Below, piece by piece: positions 39,022-48,030 of a stretch of 49,905 nucleotides of DNA. The notes beneath the pieces were generated by a model. The model saw only the letters and a program-made list of their open reading frames with translations, did not search any database and was not told the origin of the DNA. Position numbers and translations under genes: made by a program. Position 1 is the first letter of the stretch, and every line of letters begins with the position of its first letter. The stretch is from Saprospiraceae bacterium (GTDB taxonomy: Bacteria > Bacteroidota > Bacteroidia > Chitinophagales > Saprospiraceae): contig JABWBR010000035.1 in NCBI GenBank assembly GCA_013360405.1, positions 1 through 49,905 on the forward strand, in the 5' to 3' direction.

Positions 39022-41298
39022 TTATCGGCGTGGGCCGCGATCGCGGCGGTCGCCACGGTCGCCGCCGCGATGGCTGCGGTCGCCACCGCGATCGCGATCG
39101 CCGCGGTCGCCGCGGTCGCCGCCTCTGTCGCCACCGCCGCCTTCATCGCCACCGCCGTTGTTCGACATACCGTCGGGTCGGGGCATAAGGGCTTTGCGCG
39201 AGAGGCGCAGTTTGCCGGTTTTATTATCCACTTCGATAAGTTTCACCTTCACCTCGTCGCCTTCTTTGAGGACATCCTCCACGTTGTCAATGCGGGTATG
39301 GGAGATTTCGGAGACGTGGAGCAAGCCGCTTTTGCCGCTAAATTCCACAAAAACGCCGTAGGGCATCACCGTTTTCACCACGGCTGTATACACGTCGCCG
39401 ATTTTGGGCGTAAACGTGATGCGTTGGATGCGTTCCACCGCGGCGTCAATCGATTCTTTATTCGAGCTGGCGATAGACACGATGCCTTTGTCGTCCACCT
39501 CTTCGATATTGATCGTCGTGCCGGTGAGTTGCTGGATTTCCTGTACCACCTTGCCGCCCGGTCCGATAACGGCGCCGATATAGCTTTTCTCGATAACGAG
39601 TTGCACAATGCGGGGGGCGTGGGGTTTGTAATCTTCGCGCGGCGCGGCTATTACCTCGTTCATTTTCGAGAGGATATGCAGGCGACCGCGGCGGGCCTGG
39701 TCGAGGGCTTGCGTAAGCACCTCATAGGGCATGCCGTCGATTTTGATATCCATCTGGCAGCCGGTGATACCCTTTTCGGTGCCGGTCACCTTGAAGTCCA
39801 TATCGCCCAGGGCGTCTTCGTCGCCGAGGATATCGGAGAGGATGGCCGTGCGGCCGCCTTCGGCGATGAGACCCATAGCGATACCCGACACGGCGGCTTT
39901 GATTTTGATACCCGAATCCATGAGTGCCAGCGAGCCGGCGCAAACCGTTGCCATCGACGAAGAGCCGTTAGATTCGAGGATATCGGATACTACGCGCACC
40001 GTATACGAATTTTCATCGGGCAGCACCTGGCGCAGCGAGCGGGCTGCGAGGTTGGCGTGGCCGATTTCGCGGCGGCCGGGGCCGCGCTGCGGTTTGATTT
40101 CGCCTACGGAATACGCGGGGAAATTATAGTGCAAAATAAACTTGTCGTAGTGTTGGTCGAGTGCATTATCGATCATCACCTCGTCGAGTTTGGTGCCGAG
40201 CGTCACCGAAGTAAGGCTCTGCGTTTCACCGCGGGTAAACAGGGAAGAGCCGTGGGCGGCGGGCAGGTAGTCGATTTCGCACCAGATGGGGCGGATTTCG
40301 TCGAGTTTGCGGCCGTCGAGGCGCACGCTTTCGTCTAGCACCATATGGCGGATCACCTGTTTTTTGAGTTTATCGAAGTAGCCGGCGACTAAATCGCCGT
40401 TGGCTTCCATGTATTCTTCGCCTTTTTCTTGCGTGAGGGTCTCGATCGTTTTTTTCTTGATTTCATCGAAGCGGTTTTTGCGGTCCTGCTTGGGCAGAAA
40501 GCCTTTGGCCACTTCGAGGATAGGCTGGCGGGCCAGTTGGTCGATGCGGGCTTTGAGCTCTTCATCCTGGGGCGCCGGCGTCACGGGGCGTTTGTTGGCG
40601 GCCTTGTCGCCCACCAGTTTAGCCAGTTCGAGTTGCGCATTGCATTGTACTTTGATGGCGTCGTGGGCTATTTTGATAGCCTCCACGAGGTCTGCTTCAG
40701 CGCATTCTTTGGCTTCGCCCTCCACCATATTAATATCGTGTAGCGAACCGGCTACGATAATATCGATATCGGCATTTTGGAGCGCCGATTTAGAGGGGTT
40801 AACCACAAACTGACCGTCGATGCGGGCTACGCGAACTTCCGAGATGGGGCCCATAAAGGGAATATCGGATACGGCCAGGGCGCTGGAAGCCGCCAGGGCT
40901 ACCAAGGCATCAGGAGGCGTATCTTTATCGCCCGAAACCAGGTTGATAATCACCTGGGTTTCATTCATGAAGTCGTCGGGGAAAAGCGGGCGGATGGCCC
41001 GGTCTACCAATCGGGAAATAAGCACCTCGTTGTCGGAGAGCTTCGATTCGCGGCGAAAGAAGTTGCCGGGGATACGACCTGCGGCGGCAAATTTCTCCTG
41101 GTAGTCGACGGAGAGGGGAAAGAAATCCTGGCCTTCTCTCATTTCTTTTGCAGAAACTACGGTAGCGAGGATCATCGTATGGCCCATTTTGACGAGAGCT
41201 GAGCCGTCGGCCTGGGTGGCCAATTTGCCGGTTTCGAGGGTAATAGTTCTTCCGTCCGGTAAATTAAAGGAAGTGGAAATAGGAATCTGATGTCCCAT
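39022..41298 (-). CDS. pnp: Polyribonucleotide nucleotidyltransferase (PNPase)
   Basis: 758 residues. Phosphorolytic 3'-5' exoribonuclease. Two RNase PH domains (about 1-235 and 320-550) flank an all-helical linker; FFRRE, PSKSALQNADIDI and GRREIGHANLAARSL are conserved. The KH domain (about 558-620) has IGAVIGPGGKVVQEIQ, and the S1 domain (about 625-705) has YTAVVKTVMPYGVFVEF. Unusually, the last 47 residues (712-758) are a low-complexity Gly/Asp/Arg tail of RGGDRGDRGDRDR type, likely to bind RNA. It is downstream of rpsO, as in many bacteria, but has its own promoter and terminator. Confidence 0.98.
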   Translation of the reverse strand: MGHQIPISTSFNLPDGRTITLETGKLATQADGSALVKMGHTMILATVVSAKEMREGQDFFPLSVDYQEKFAAAGRIPGNFFRRESKLSDNEVLISRLVDRAIRPLFPDDFMNETQVIINLVSGDKDTPPDALVALAASSALAVSDIPFMGPISEVRVARIDGQFVVNPSKSALQNADIDIIVAGSLHDINMVEGEAKECAEADLVEAIKIAHDAIKVQCNAQLELAKLVGDKAANKRPVTPAPQDEELKARIDQLARQPILEVAKGFLPKQDRKNRFDEIKKKTIETLTQEKGEEYMEANGDLVAGYFDKLKKQVIRHMVLDESVRLDGRKLDEIRPIWCEIDYLPAAHGSSLFTRGETQSLTSVTLGTKLDEVMIDNALDQHYDKFILHYNFPAYSVGEIKPQRGPGRREIGHANLAARSLRQVLPDENSYTVRVVSDILESNGSSSMATVCAGSLALMDSGIKIKAAVSGIAMGLIAEGGRTAILSDILGDEDALGDMDFKVTGTEKGITGCQMDIKIDGMPYEVLTQALDQARRGRLHILSKMNEVIAAPREDYKPHAPRIVQLVIEKSYIGAVIGPGGKVVQEIQQLTGTTINIEEVDDKGIVSIASSNKESIDAAVERIQRITFTPKIGDVYTAVVKTVMPYGVFVEFSGKSGLLHVSEISHTRIDNVEDVLKEGDEVKVKLIEVDNKTGKLRLSRKALMPRPDGMSNNGGGDEGGGGDRGGDRGDRGDRDRGGDRSHRGGDRGDRRDRGPRR

Positions 41299-41325
41299 TG
41301 TGCATTACTGAATTAAAAGTTGTCG

Positions 41326-41333
41326 CAAAATTA
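41326..41333 (-). promoter_or_regulatory. -7 box TAATTTTG of pnp
   Basis: A perfect TAnnTTTG on the minus strand, 28 nt before the pnp ATG. Confidence 0.6.
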
Positions 41334-41396
41334 TTTGTCTCTGTTCTATCCGAATTGCTGGCCCTGGCGGGCGGTGGTTGCCGCTATTGTTGAGAT

Positions 41397-41434
41397 GAGA
41401 AAAAAAAGGAAGTACCCCACGATGGAATACTTCC
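41397..41434 (-). terminator. Terminator of rpsO
   Basis: Minus strand GGAAGTA pairs perfectly with TACTTCC (41428-41434 with 41408-41414), followed by eight or more T. It lies directly after the rpsO stop codon and separates rpsO from pnp. Confidence 0.9.
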
Positions 41435-41441
41435 TCTTTTG

Positions 41442-41717
41442 TTACTTGCGGAGGCCGAGTTTTTCGATCAACTCGCGATATTTCTGAAGGTCTTTCTTCG
41501 ACAGATAGGAAAGAAGTTGCTTACGCTTGCCTACCAATGCCAGCAGCGAACGGCGGCATGAGTGGTCTTTGCGGTTAGTCTTTAGATGTTCCGACAGTTG
41601 TTGAATCCTGTACGTAAACAGTGCAATTTGTCCTTCTGTGGAGCCCGTATTGGTTTCAGAACCACCGTACTCTTTGAAAATTTCCGCTTGTTTTTCTTTC
41701 GTCAGATAAATAGCCAT
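41442..41717 (-). CDS. rpsO: 30S ribosomal protein S15
   Basis: 91 residues from ATG 41717 ([19 protein letters not shown]), close to the usual 89. S15 binds 16S rRNA and nucleates the platform of the small subunit. Diagnostic: [40 protein letters not shown] and [11 protein letters not shown] longer in-frame start exists at 41747 but the family N-terminus fits the shorter one. It is flanked by its own promoter and a strong terminator. Confidence 0.98.
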   Translation of the reverse strand: MAIYLTKEKQAEIFKEYGGSETNTGSTEGQIALFTYRIQQLSEHLKTNRKDHSCRRSLLALVGKRKQLLSYLSKKDLQKYRELIEKLGLRK

Positions 41718-41767
41718 TGTTGTTAGTTTTGTACCGCTAGTGATCACAAGAATCAGTTACAGCGGCG

Positions 41768-41775
41768 CAAAAGTA
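41768..41775 (-). promoter_or_regulatory. -7 box TACTTTTG of rpsO
   Basis: A perfect TAnnTTTG in the minus-strand context CGTACTTTTGCGCCG; leader of about 44 nt. Confidence 0.7.
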
Positions 41776-41811
41776 CGTTTTTTTGGGAATAAAGTAAAGG
41801 ATTGGGGAAAA

Positions 41812-41905
41812 TTAGTTGTCGGTTATCCGTTGTCGGTTATCCGTTATCCGTTAAAGAACGGGTAATTGGCAACTGACAACTGATAACTGACAACCGACAA
41901 CCGAA
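41812..41905. repeat. GTTGTCGGTTATCC word-array hairpin
   Basis: Left arm AGTTGTCGGTTATCCGTTGT then CGGTTATCCGTTATCCGTTA; right arm GGCAACTGACAACTGATAAC then TGACAACCGACAACCG. The right arm is the approximate reverse complement of the left. It lies in a divergent gap, not at a stop codon, 20 nt before the promoter of the 43-residue protein gene. Confidence 0.85.
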
Positions 41906-41924
41906 AATATTCCCACAGAATTAT

Positions 41925-41932
41925 TACATTTG
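41925..41932 (+). promoter_or_regulatory. -7 box TACATTTG of the small membrane protein gene
   Basis: A perfect TAnnTTTG 38 nt before the ATG at 41970. Confidence 0.6.
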
Positions 41933-41969
41933 GCCGTGCTTCAATCACTGAAAAAAAACACGAACAACA

Positions 41970-42101
41970 ATGACGAAGTCGAGAAAGCAACGCCGTTTGG
42001 AGAACAGAGCAAAGAAAGAAACGGCTAAGTTTACCAAGATCATTCTCATCACCACGTTGGTGCTGTTGATACTGGTTTATCTGATATACCGGGGCATGTA
42101 G
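41970..42101 (+). CDS. Small single-span membrane protein, 43 residues
   Basis: 43 codons plus TAG. The N-terminus is very basic (MTKSRKQRRLENRAKKETAK), followed by one hydrophobic helix (TKIILITTLVLLILVYLIY) and RGM. The positive-inside rule puts the basic part in the cytoplasm. It has a good TAnnTTTG promoter, and its stop lies 2 nt from the convergent stop of the next gene, which argues that it is a real gene. No Shine-Dalgarno, as is usual in this phylum. Function unknown. Confidence 0.65.
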   Translation: MTKSRKQRRLENRAKKETAKFTKIILITTLVLLILVYLIYRGM

Positions 42102-42103
42102 AC

Positions 42104-42682
42104 TTAGCCGGCGTTTCGCTTCAAAAACTGTTTGCGCTCTAGTACAAAGGCAACAAAAAAGGCGGCTAACATCATCGCCAGATTCCAATACCAGGCAAGA
42201 GGCTCGCGACCCGTTTCTAAAAAGATCGGATCGGCGGGGAGTATAAATTTTTGTGTCGACAATTGCATGGTGCGGTCTTTCTCATTGCTCAAATCGCGGA
42301 TGATACCTTTAAAAGAGCCTTGGAGCCGAGGCGCACAATTGGCATTATCGACACATAGAGCTGGAAATTTTTCGGTCCAGCCGATAAATTTAGGCTGCAC
42401 AGTTTGCCCCTGATCTATTTGCGCAAGCTGTGCACTCGAGACCAACGGAAAAATAATGATAGGCTTGTCGGTTTTGCGCTTTCCCGATACGTACACATAA
42501 TCGCCGGTAGTCCAGGCATCGCTTAATTCTATATAATCGGCATCGCCGATACCCTTGGTAAGGGCTTCCTCCATGGTATATGCCCGCAGTTTGTGTGTAC
42601 CAAATTGCAGGGAAATCAGGCTGTTACAGCCATTGATGAATACCACGATACAAACCAACACGGTAATAATTCGGAATAGCAT
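42104..42682 (-). CDS. Hypothetical protein with N- and C-terminal membrane helices
   Basis: 192 residues. An N-terminal hydrophobic helix or signal (MLFRIITVLVCIVVFINGCN), an extracytoplasmic beta-rich region (about 25-150, with YVYVSGKRKTDKPIIIFPLV), and a C-terminal helix (WYWNLAMMLAAFFVAFVLE) ending in basic residues. Cys19 in INGC could be a lipobox but the context is weak. I do not recognise the family. Confidence 0.7.
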   Translation of the reverse strand: MLFRIITVLVCIVVFINGCNSLISLQFGTHKLRAYTMEEALTKGIGDADYIELSDAWTTGDYVYVSGKRKTDKPIIIFPLVSSAQLAQIDQGQTVQPKFIGWTEKFPALCVDNANCAPRLQGSFKGIIRDLSNEKDRTMQLSTQKFILPADPIFLETGREPLAWYWNLAMMLAAFFVAFVLERKQFLKRNAG

Positions 42683-42788
42683 AGTTTTTCTGCATAAAAT
42701 TCAGGCTAAAGTAGAAGCTATTTTCGACTTGCAAAAACATCCTTTGTTTATTTTCGCTTTCCGAATGGCTTAAACACCAATATACACT

Positions 42789-43694
42789 ATGGAATTTGGG
42801 AAATTGCAGGACATCAGCCAGGTAGACTTCCGCCTTCCGCCCGACGCGCCCTTGTCGTGGAAGGCCCTGCGCTGCGGCGACGACGTTGAGCCGGCACCCG
42901 TCTTGTATATTGGCTGTACGGGCTGGGGCATGCCCGAATGGGTAGGCACCGTGTACCCTACAGGGGCAAAGCCGAAAGATTTTTTGCGCCATTATTCCCG
43001 GCAGTTTAACACCATCGAACACAATACCACACATTACCGCATTCCTACCCCCGAAACGGTGACCAAATGGCGAGAGGAAACGCCTGCCGATTTTCGTTTT
43101 TGTCCAAAAATACCGCAAATCATCAGCCATAGCGGCGATTTGGGCTTGGGCGGCGAAGCGCTCCGGCAATTCTGCGAAGTAATTGCGCAGCTCGACGACA
43201 AGCTGGGCTGTTGTTTTTTGCAGTTGCCGCCATACTTCGGACCGGAAAAAATGCCGGTCATCAGCCAGTTTGCTGCGCGTTTTCCCAAACATATTCCGCT
43301 GGCCCTCGAAGTACGGCATCCTGCGTGGTTTGCCGATACCGACTCAGCGGCAACATTGTTTCATTTGCTGGAAAGCGAAGGCATCTCTACCGTCCTCACC
43401 GATGTGGCCGGTCGCCGCGATGTGTTGCACATGCGGCTTACTTCGCCTACGGTGCTCATCAGGTTTGTAGGCAACGGCCTGCACCCAAGCGATTACAGTC
43501 GCTGCGACGAGTGGATCAGGCGACTGCGCACGTGGTACGATAACGGACTGAAAGAGGTCTACTTTTTCACCCACGAACCCGACAACCTGCTGGCCCCGCA
43601 ATTGGCGCAGTATCTCTGGCAGCATGCCGCTACCCAACTGGAGGTGCAGGTAAGGGGGCCTTCGTGGCAGGATAGACAGATGTCGTTGTTTTGA
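42789..43694 (+). CDS. DUF72 (YecE-like) TIM-barrel protein
   Basis: 301 residues, cytoplasmic. Matches DUF72: YIGCTGWGMPEWVGTVYP at the start of the barrel, FNTIEHNTTHYRIP, PADFRFCPKIPQIISH, GCCFLQLPPYFGP, IPLALEVRHPAWF and the terminal KEVYFFTHEPDN. A conserved family of unknown biochemical function. The stop codon runs into a GTTGTCGG-type word array. Confidence 0.88.
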   Translation: MEFGKLQDISQVDFRLPPDAPLSWKALRCGDDVEPAPVLYIGCTGWGMPEWVGTVYPTGAKPKDFLRHYSRQFNTIEHNTTHYRIPTPETVTKWREETPADFRFCPKIPQIISHSGDLGLGGEALRQFCEVIAQLDDKLGCCFLQLPPYFGPEKMPVISQFAARFPKHIPLALEVRHPAWFADTDSAATLFHLLESEGISTVLTDVAGRRDVLHMRLTSPTVLIRFVGNGLHPSDYSRCDEWIRRLRTWYDNGLKEVYFFTHEPDNLLAPQLAQYLWQHAATQLEVQVRGPSWQDRQMSLF

Positions 43695-43736
43695 TGTTCT
43701 CTGTTATCCGTTGTCCGTTGTCCGTTGTCGGTTCCT
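43691..43736 (+). repeat. GTTGTCGGTTATCC word array upstream of ppk1
   Basis: TGATGTTCTCTGTTATCCGT, then TGTCCGTTGTCCGTTGTCGG and TTCC. Begins at the DUF72 stop codon and ends at the ppk1 promoter box, the same layout as at 29377-29428. Confidence 0.65.
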
Positions 43737-43744
43737 TATCTTTG
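43737..43744 (+). promoter_or_regulatory. -7 box TATCTTTG of ppk1
   Basis: A perfect TAnnTTTG. Transcription would start near 43751, placing the heptamer array inside the leader. Confidence 0.65.
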
Positions 43745-43756
43745 TCGGCTAAACTT

Positions 43757-43859
43757 AACAGAGAACAGAGAACAGAGAACAGAGAACAGAGAACAGAGAA
43801 CAGAGAACAGAGAACAGAGAACAGAGAACAGAGAACAGAGAACAGACAACGGAGAACAG
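43757..43859 (+). repeat. (AACAGAG)12 heptamer array in the ppk1 leader
   Basis: Twelve perfect tandem AACAGAG units (43757-43840) followed by variants AACAGAC and AACGGAGAACAGA, ending about 14 nt before the ppk1 ATG. Period 7 keeps the frame open and produces a false N-terminal extension of repeated NREQRTE. Confidence 0.9.
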
Positions 43860-43873
43860 AAAACCCAAGAAGA

Positions 43874-45976
43874 ATGACCAGTAATTCCTCGCTATTAATC
43901 CACCGGGATATTAGTTGGCTATCGTTCAACTATCGCGTATTGCAGGAGGCTAAAGACCCTGCTGTGCCTTTATTTGAGCGAATCAAATTCCTGGCCATCT
44001 ATTCTTCCAACCTCGATGAATTCTTCAAAGTGCGCATGGCCAACCACCGCAACCTGCTGCGGGTGGGAAAAAAGACCAAACGCGAGCTCGATATATCGCC
44101 CAAACTGATTGTGAGGGAAATACAATTGATAGTCAACAAACAACAGGAAGAATTCGGCAAGATATTTGAGAAGCAGATCATTCCCGAACTAAAAAAACAT
44201 AACATACACATACTGCGCCGCCTCGACCTCAATGAGGAACAGCGCCAATACGTGGAAAACTACTTCAAAGAGCACATGTTGCCCTACGTGCAGCCCGTAT
44301 TATTAGTAAAAAACAAGATCAGGCCCTTTTTAAACAACGGCGCTTTGTACCTCAGCATACTGATGAAGGCCAAAGACACGCCAACCGGCCCCCGCGAATA
44401 CGCCATCGTTAAAATACCATCCGACCACCTGCCGCGTTTTATTGCTTTGCCTTCGCCGCCCAACCGCCACGACATCATCATCCTTGACGATATCGTGCGG
44501 CATAGCGTATCGTGGATGTTCCCGGGGTATCACATCATCGACACGTTCTCGATCAAGCTGACCCGCGACGCCGAGTTGTACATCGACGACGAGTTTTCGG
44601 GCGACCTGATCCAGAAGATCAAAGAAAGTTTGTCGCGCCGCCATGTAGGGCCGGCTTCCCGTTTTGTATACGACCGCGATATGCCCGTACAGTTGTTGGC
44701 TTTTCTCAAAGACTCTTTCGGCCTCGACAAATTTGACATTCTTCGAGAAGGGCGCTATCACAACAACTTCGACTTTTTCCGCTTTCCCGACTTTGGCATG
44801 CACCACCTCAAAAATCCGCCCATGCCTCCCCTGCCTTATGCCCCTCTGGAGGAAGTTACCGACTTTTTCGGCGCCATTCGCAAAAGCGACCACCTGATTC
44901 ACGTGCCTTATCAGTCGTACGAACCGGTGGTGCGCTTTTTTGAAGAAACCGTGCGCGACCCCAAAGTGACGCATATCAAAATCGTATTATACCGCGCCGC
45001 CCGTAAATCGCGCATCATACAAGCGCTTATGGATGCCGCCAAAGCCGGCAAGCAGGTGTCGGTATTTATCGAAGTAAAAGCCCGTTTTGACGAAGAGGCC
45101 AACCTCGAATGGGGTGAAAAGCTGGAACGCGCAGGCGTATCGGTGCATTACAGCTTTCCAGGAGTGAAAGTGCATGCCAAACTGGCGCTGGTACGCCGGG
45201 TGGAAGGCCGCCAGGCACGCATCTATACCTATTTATCTACGGGCAATTTTCACGAAGATACGGCCCGGGTGTACAGCGACTTCGGCTTATTTACCGCCGA
45301 CCCCCGCCTGGTCAACGAGGTGGTGCGCGTGTTTTCCTACCTCGAAACCGTCCAGCCCCCCGTCCAGCCTTTTCAACATCTGCTGGTGGGGCAATTCAAC
45401 CTGCGCAGCGAACTGGAGCGCCTCATAGATTTTGAAATTACACAGGCACAAGCCGGCAGAAAAGCTGAGATCATTCTGAAAGTCAATAGCTTGCAAGATG
45501 AACAGCTTATTGACAAACTATATGCGGCCAGCAAGGCCGGCGTCCATATCAAAATGGTAGTAAGAGGGATTTGCTGTTTGATACCCGGTCTGAAAAACGT
45601 AAGCGAACGCATCCATGCGGTAAGTATCGTAGATCGCTACCTGGAGCATGCCCGGATATTTATTTTTCACCACGGGGGCGAGGATAAAATTTATCTTTCT
45701 TCCGCCGACTGGATGGTACGCAACCTCAACTACCGGGTGGAGACGGCCTTTCCCATCTATGACAAACGGATTAAGCAGGAAATTCTGGATTTTATGCAGA
45801 TACAACTCAGCGACAATGTCAAAGCGCGCCTGCTCGACAAAACGCTGAATAACTCGTATTACAAAAACGGCGGCGATTTGCCCATAAGGTCCCAGTTGGA
45901 GACTTATTTTTATATTAAACGCAAAAATGAATTGGAAGCCGCCGCCCCCGCGCTGCCGAAACCCAAAGGCTCCTGA
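43874..45976 (+). CDS. ppk1: Polyphosphate kinase 1
   Basis: 700 residues from ATG 43874 (MTSNSSLLIHRDISWLSFNY), the family length and N-terminus; the longer frame from 43691 is a repeat artefact. It makes polyphosphate from ATP, reversibly. Domains: N (LSFNYRVLQEAKDPAVPLFE), head, and the two PLD-like C domains. H434 in GVKVHAKLALV matches the autophosphorylated histidine of E. coli PPK, and H599 in IFHHGGEDKIYLSSADWM matches the second essential histidine. DEEANLEWGEKLERAGV and STGNFHEDTARVYSD are also conserved. It has its own promoter and an unusual repeat-filled leader. After its stop, 45977-46168 shows no gene I can support. Confidence 0.97.
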   Translation: MTSNSSLLIHRDISWLSFNYRVLQEAKDPAVPLFERIKFLAIYSSNLDEFFKVRMANHRNLLRVGKKTKRELDISPKLIVREIQLIVNKQQEEFGKIFEKQIIPELKKHNIHILRRLDLNEEQRQYVENYFKEHMLPYVQPVLLVKNKIRPFLNNGALYLSILMKAKDTPTGPREYAIVKIPSDHLPRFIALPSPPNRHDIIILDDIVRHSVSWMFPGYHIIDTFSIKLTRDAELYIDDEFSGDLIQKIKESLSRRHVGPASRFVYDRDMPVQLLAFLKDSFGLDKFDILREGRYHNNFDFFRFPDFGMHHLKNPPMPPLPYAPLEEVTDFFGAIRKSDHLIHVPYQSYEPVVRFFEETVRDPKVTHIKIVLYRAARKSRIIQALMDAAKAGKQVSVFIEVKARFDEEANLEWGEKLERAGVSVHYSFPGVKVHAKLALVRRVEGRQARIYTYLSTGNFHEDTARVYSDFGLFTADPRLVNEVVRVFSYLETVQPPVQPFQHLLVGQFNLRSELERLIDFEITQAQAGRKAEIILKVNSLQDEQLIDKLYAASKAGVHIKMVVRGICCLIPGLKNVSERIHAVSIVDRYLEHARIFIFHHGGEDKIYLSSADWMVRNLNYRVETAFPIYDKRIKQEILDFMQIQLSDNVKARLLDKTLNNSYYKNGGDLPIRSQLETYFYIKRKNELEAAAPALPKPKGS

Positions 45977-46168
45977 TATTTTTTTTAACACATACGTAAT
46001 AATTTGACGATTGTGCGCATTAATTATCAATAAACCCTTTACACCTCAACCGTATGGACACCAAACCTGATCTTCCCTCTCTACACATCAGCCGCCTCTG
46101 CTTTTTTATCATTTCGCGACTCAATAAGCCCGATTAATCGAACTTCACTCCCGGCTTATCTGGAAAAG

Positions 46169-46201
46169 TTTGCACTTCCTTACATTTTAAGAATATCTTT
46201 G
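46169..46201 (+). promoter_or_regulatory. Promoter of the ABC-importer operon
   Basis: TTTG (46169-46172), 21 nt, TATCTTTG (46194-46201): a full match to the Bacteroidota -33/-7 consensus, with about 23 nt of leader before the ATG. Confidence 0.8.
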
Positions 46202-46230
46202 ATACCACCAAGAATTAAAACATTTGAAAA

Positions 46231-48027
46231 ATGAAATGGTCTAGATTAACCTTTTTGTCAAAGGCACTCATCACAATTTTGATCACCGCTGGTATTGCCG
46301 GCATCATCTACATGGTATCGCCCGGCTTGCGCGTGGGCATTTCCAAGCAACTGAAAGGCATTGAAGTTACCGACAGCGATGTTGACAACGTTGTTACCGC
46401 CGACGAGATGGCGCTCCCTTCGGGCAATCCTTCTTCGAAAGTAGCCTCCCAGCCGCTGGTGCGCATCGGCGCCTATGCCTGGAATGCACAATCGGGAATT
46501 ATCGTGTCAAACGGCGGCCCCCGTACTACGGCGGGTTCGCTGATGGAAAAAAACAACGTCAACCTCGAGATCATCCGCCAGGACTGGCTGTCGGAACTGC
46601 GCAACCTGCAGGTGAAATTTGTAGAGGAATACGACAAAGGAAAAAGCTACCCCAAAGAAGGCGTATTTGCAGTCATGATCATGGGTGACGGCGCGCCCTA
46701 TTACATCAGTTCTACCCAGCAAGCGCTCAACGACAAGTACGGCGAAGACAAATACCACCTGCAAGTGGTAGGCAATGTGGGCCTGAGCTACGGCGAAGAC
46801 AAACTCATCGGCCCGCCGAAGTGGAAACTGGACCCCCAAACCATGAAAGGCGCCCTGATCTCTACGGTTATCGGCGACGGCGACTGGGTGACCTCGGTAA
46901 ACTACGCTTTTGCCAACGGACTCAAAGTAAACCCCGACCCCGGCACGTACGACCCCGATGCGGTTAACTTCTACCCCTCGGCCAACGACGACTATATCGA
47001 GTCGGCCAAGGAACTCATCAAATCACAGCGGGAAGGCTGGACGGTACCTCTCAAAGAAGTCAAAGACGGCAAACTTACCGGCAAAACGCTGAATCGCAAA
47101 ATCGACGGCTGCGCCACCTGGACCCCCGGCGACAAGATGGTGTTTGACGAATTGTCGGGCTTTACCGATATCGTTTCTACCAAAGAATTCAACAACCAGA
47201 TGGCCACCACGGTCATCGCCGTAAAAGAATGGGCCGAGAAAAATCCCCAGATCGTAAGCAATATCCTGCGGGCATCGTATACGGCTTCTAACCAAATGAA
47301 GCAATACGACAGCTGGCGCAAGCGCGCTGCCGAATGTGTAGCCAATACCTACCAGATGGAAGACGCTACCTACTGGTACAATATGTTTAAAGGCCAAAAA
47401 GGCGAGAAAAACGGCATCACCTACAATATGGGCGGCTCACGGGTATTTAACCTGTCGGATGCACAGCAATACAACGGCCTTACCGATGGCGTCAACCGCT
47501 ACAAGGCGGTATACGACCAAGTATCGTTTTATCTGAAAGAACTCAACCCCGCCGGCTTTAACCAAAACGTAAGCCGCATAGTGCCTTACGAAGAAGCCGT
47601 CAACCTGTCGTACCTCAAGAGCATCAAGGACATCGACACCGGCGAAGCATACACTACTGACTATACCGAGAAAGCTACCAAGGTGCTTGCCTCGGGCGAG
47701 TGGCGCATCAACTTCGCTTCGGCCAGGGCTTCTATCAAACCTGAAGCCAAAGACGTACTCGAACAAATTTACAACTTGTTGATCCAGGCTGAAGACGCCA
47801 AACTCGAACTCGTGGGACATACCGATAATGTCGGCAATCGCGAAGACAACTACGCCTTGTCCACTGCACGCGCTGAAGCTGTGAAAAGTTACCTGATGCA
47901 ACGGGGCATCCCCGGTACCCGCTTCCAGAAAGTGGACGGCAAAGGCCAGGATGAACCCGTGTCAGATAATGCTACTCCCGCCGGCAGAGCGCAGAACCGC
48001 CGGGTGGTGATTACTTTGTTGCAATAA
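46231..48027 (+). CDS. ABC-importer solute-binding protein fused to an OmpA-like domain
   Basis: 598 residues. An N-terminal transmembrane anchor (about 10-30, ALITILITAGIAGIIYMV) without a clear cleavage site; a large solute-binding region of the NitT/TauT/phosphate type (about 75-440, including IGAYAWNAQSGIIVSNGG and FVEEYDKGKSYPKEGVFAVM); and a C-terminal OmpA peptidoglycan-binding domain (about 488-598) with INFASARASIKPEAKDVL, ELVGHTDNVG (H530) and AGRAQNRRVVITL. The protein would be tied to the inner membrane at one end and to the cell wall at the other. The permease and ATPase genes follow. The transported substrate is unknown; similar fusions are annotated as phosphate-type only by similarity. 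Confidence 0.85.
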   Translation: MKWSRLTFLSKALITILITAGIAGIIYMVSPGLRVGISKQLKGIEVTDSDVDNVVTADEMALPSGNPSSKVASQPLVRIGAYAWNAQSGIIVSNGGPRTTAGSLMEKNNVNLEIIRQDWLSELRNLQVKFVEEYDKGKSYPKEGVFAVMIMGDGAPYYISSTQQALNDKYGEDKYHLQVVGNVGLSYGEDKLIGPPKWKLDPQTMKGALISTVIGDGDWVTSVNYAFANGLKVNPDPGTYDPDAVNFYPSANDDYIESAKELIKSQREGWTVPLKEVKDGKLTGKTLNRKIDGCATWTPGDKMVFDELSGFTDIVSTKEFNNQMATTVIAVKEWAEKNPQIVSNILRASYTASNQMKQYDSWRKRAAECVANTYQMEDATYWYNMFKGQKGEKNGITYNMGGSRVFNLSDAQQYNGLTDGVNRYKAVYDQVSFYLKELNPAGFNQNVSRIVPYEEAVNLSYLKSIKDIDTGEAYTTDYTEKATKVLASGEWRINFASARASIKPEAKDVLEQIYNLLIQAEDAKLELVGHTDNVGNREDNYALSTARAEAVKSYLMQRGIPGTRFQKVDGKGQDEPVSDNATPAGRAQNRRVVITLLQ

Positions 48028-48030
48028 TCT

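Noticed and set aside
41844-42188. Minus-strand open frame of 114 codons
   Set aside because: It overlaps the end of the 192-residue gene and the word array; the plus-strand small gene with a promoter explains this region better.
43691-43873. N-terminal extension of ppk1 with repeated NREQRTE
   Set aside because: It is the translated heptamer tract; the promoter box lies inside it and the family N-terminus starts at 43874.
46054-46137. 27-codon open frame downstream of ppk1
   Set aside because: No promoter, no recognisable features and shorter than can be supported from sequence alone.
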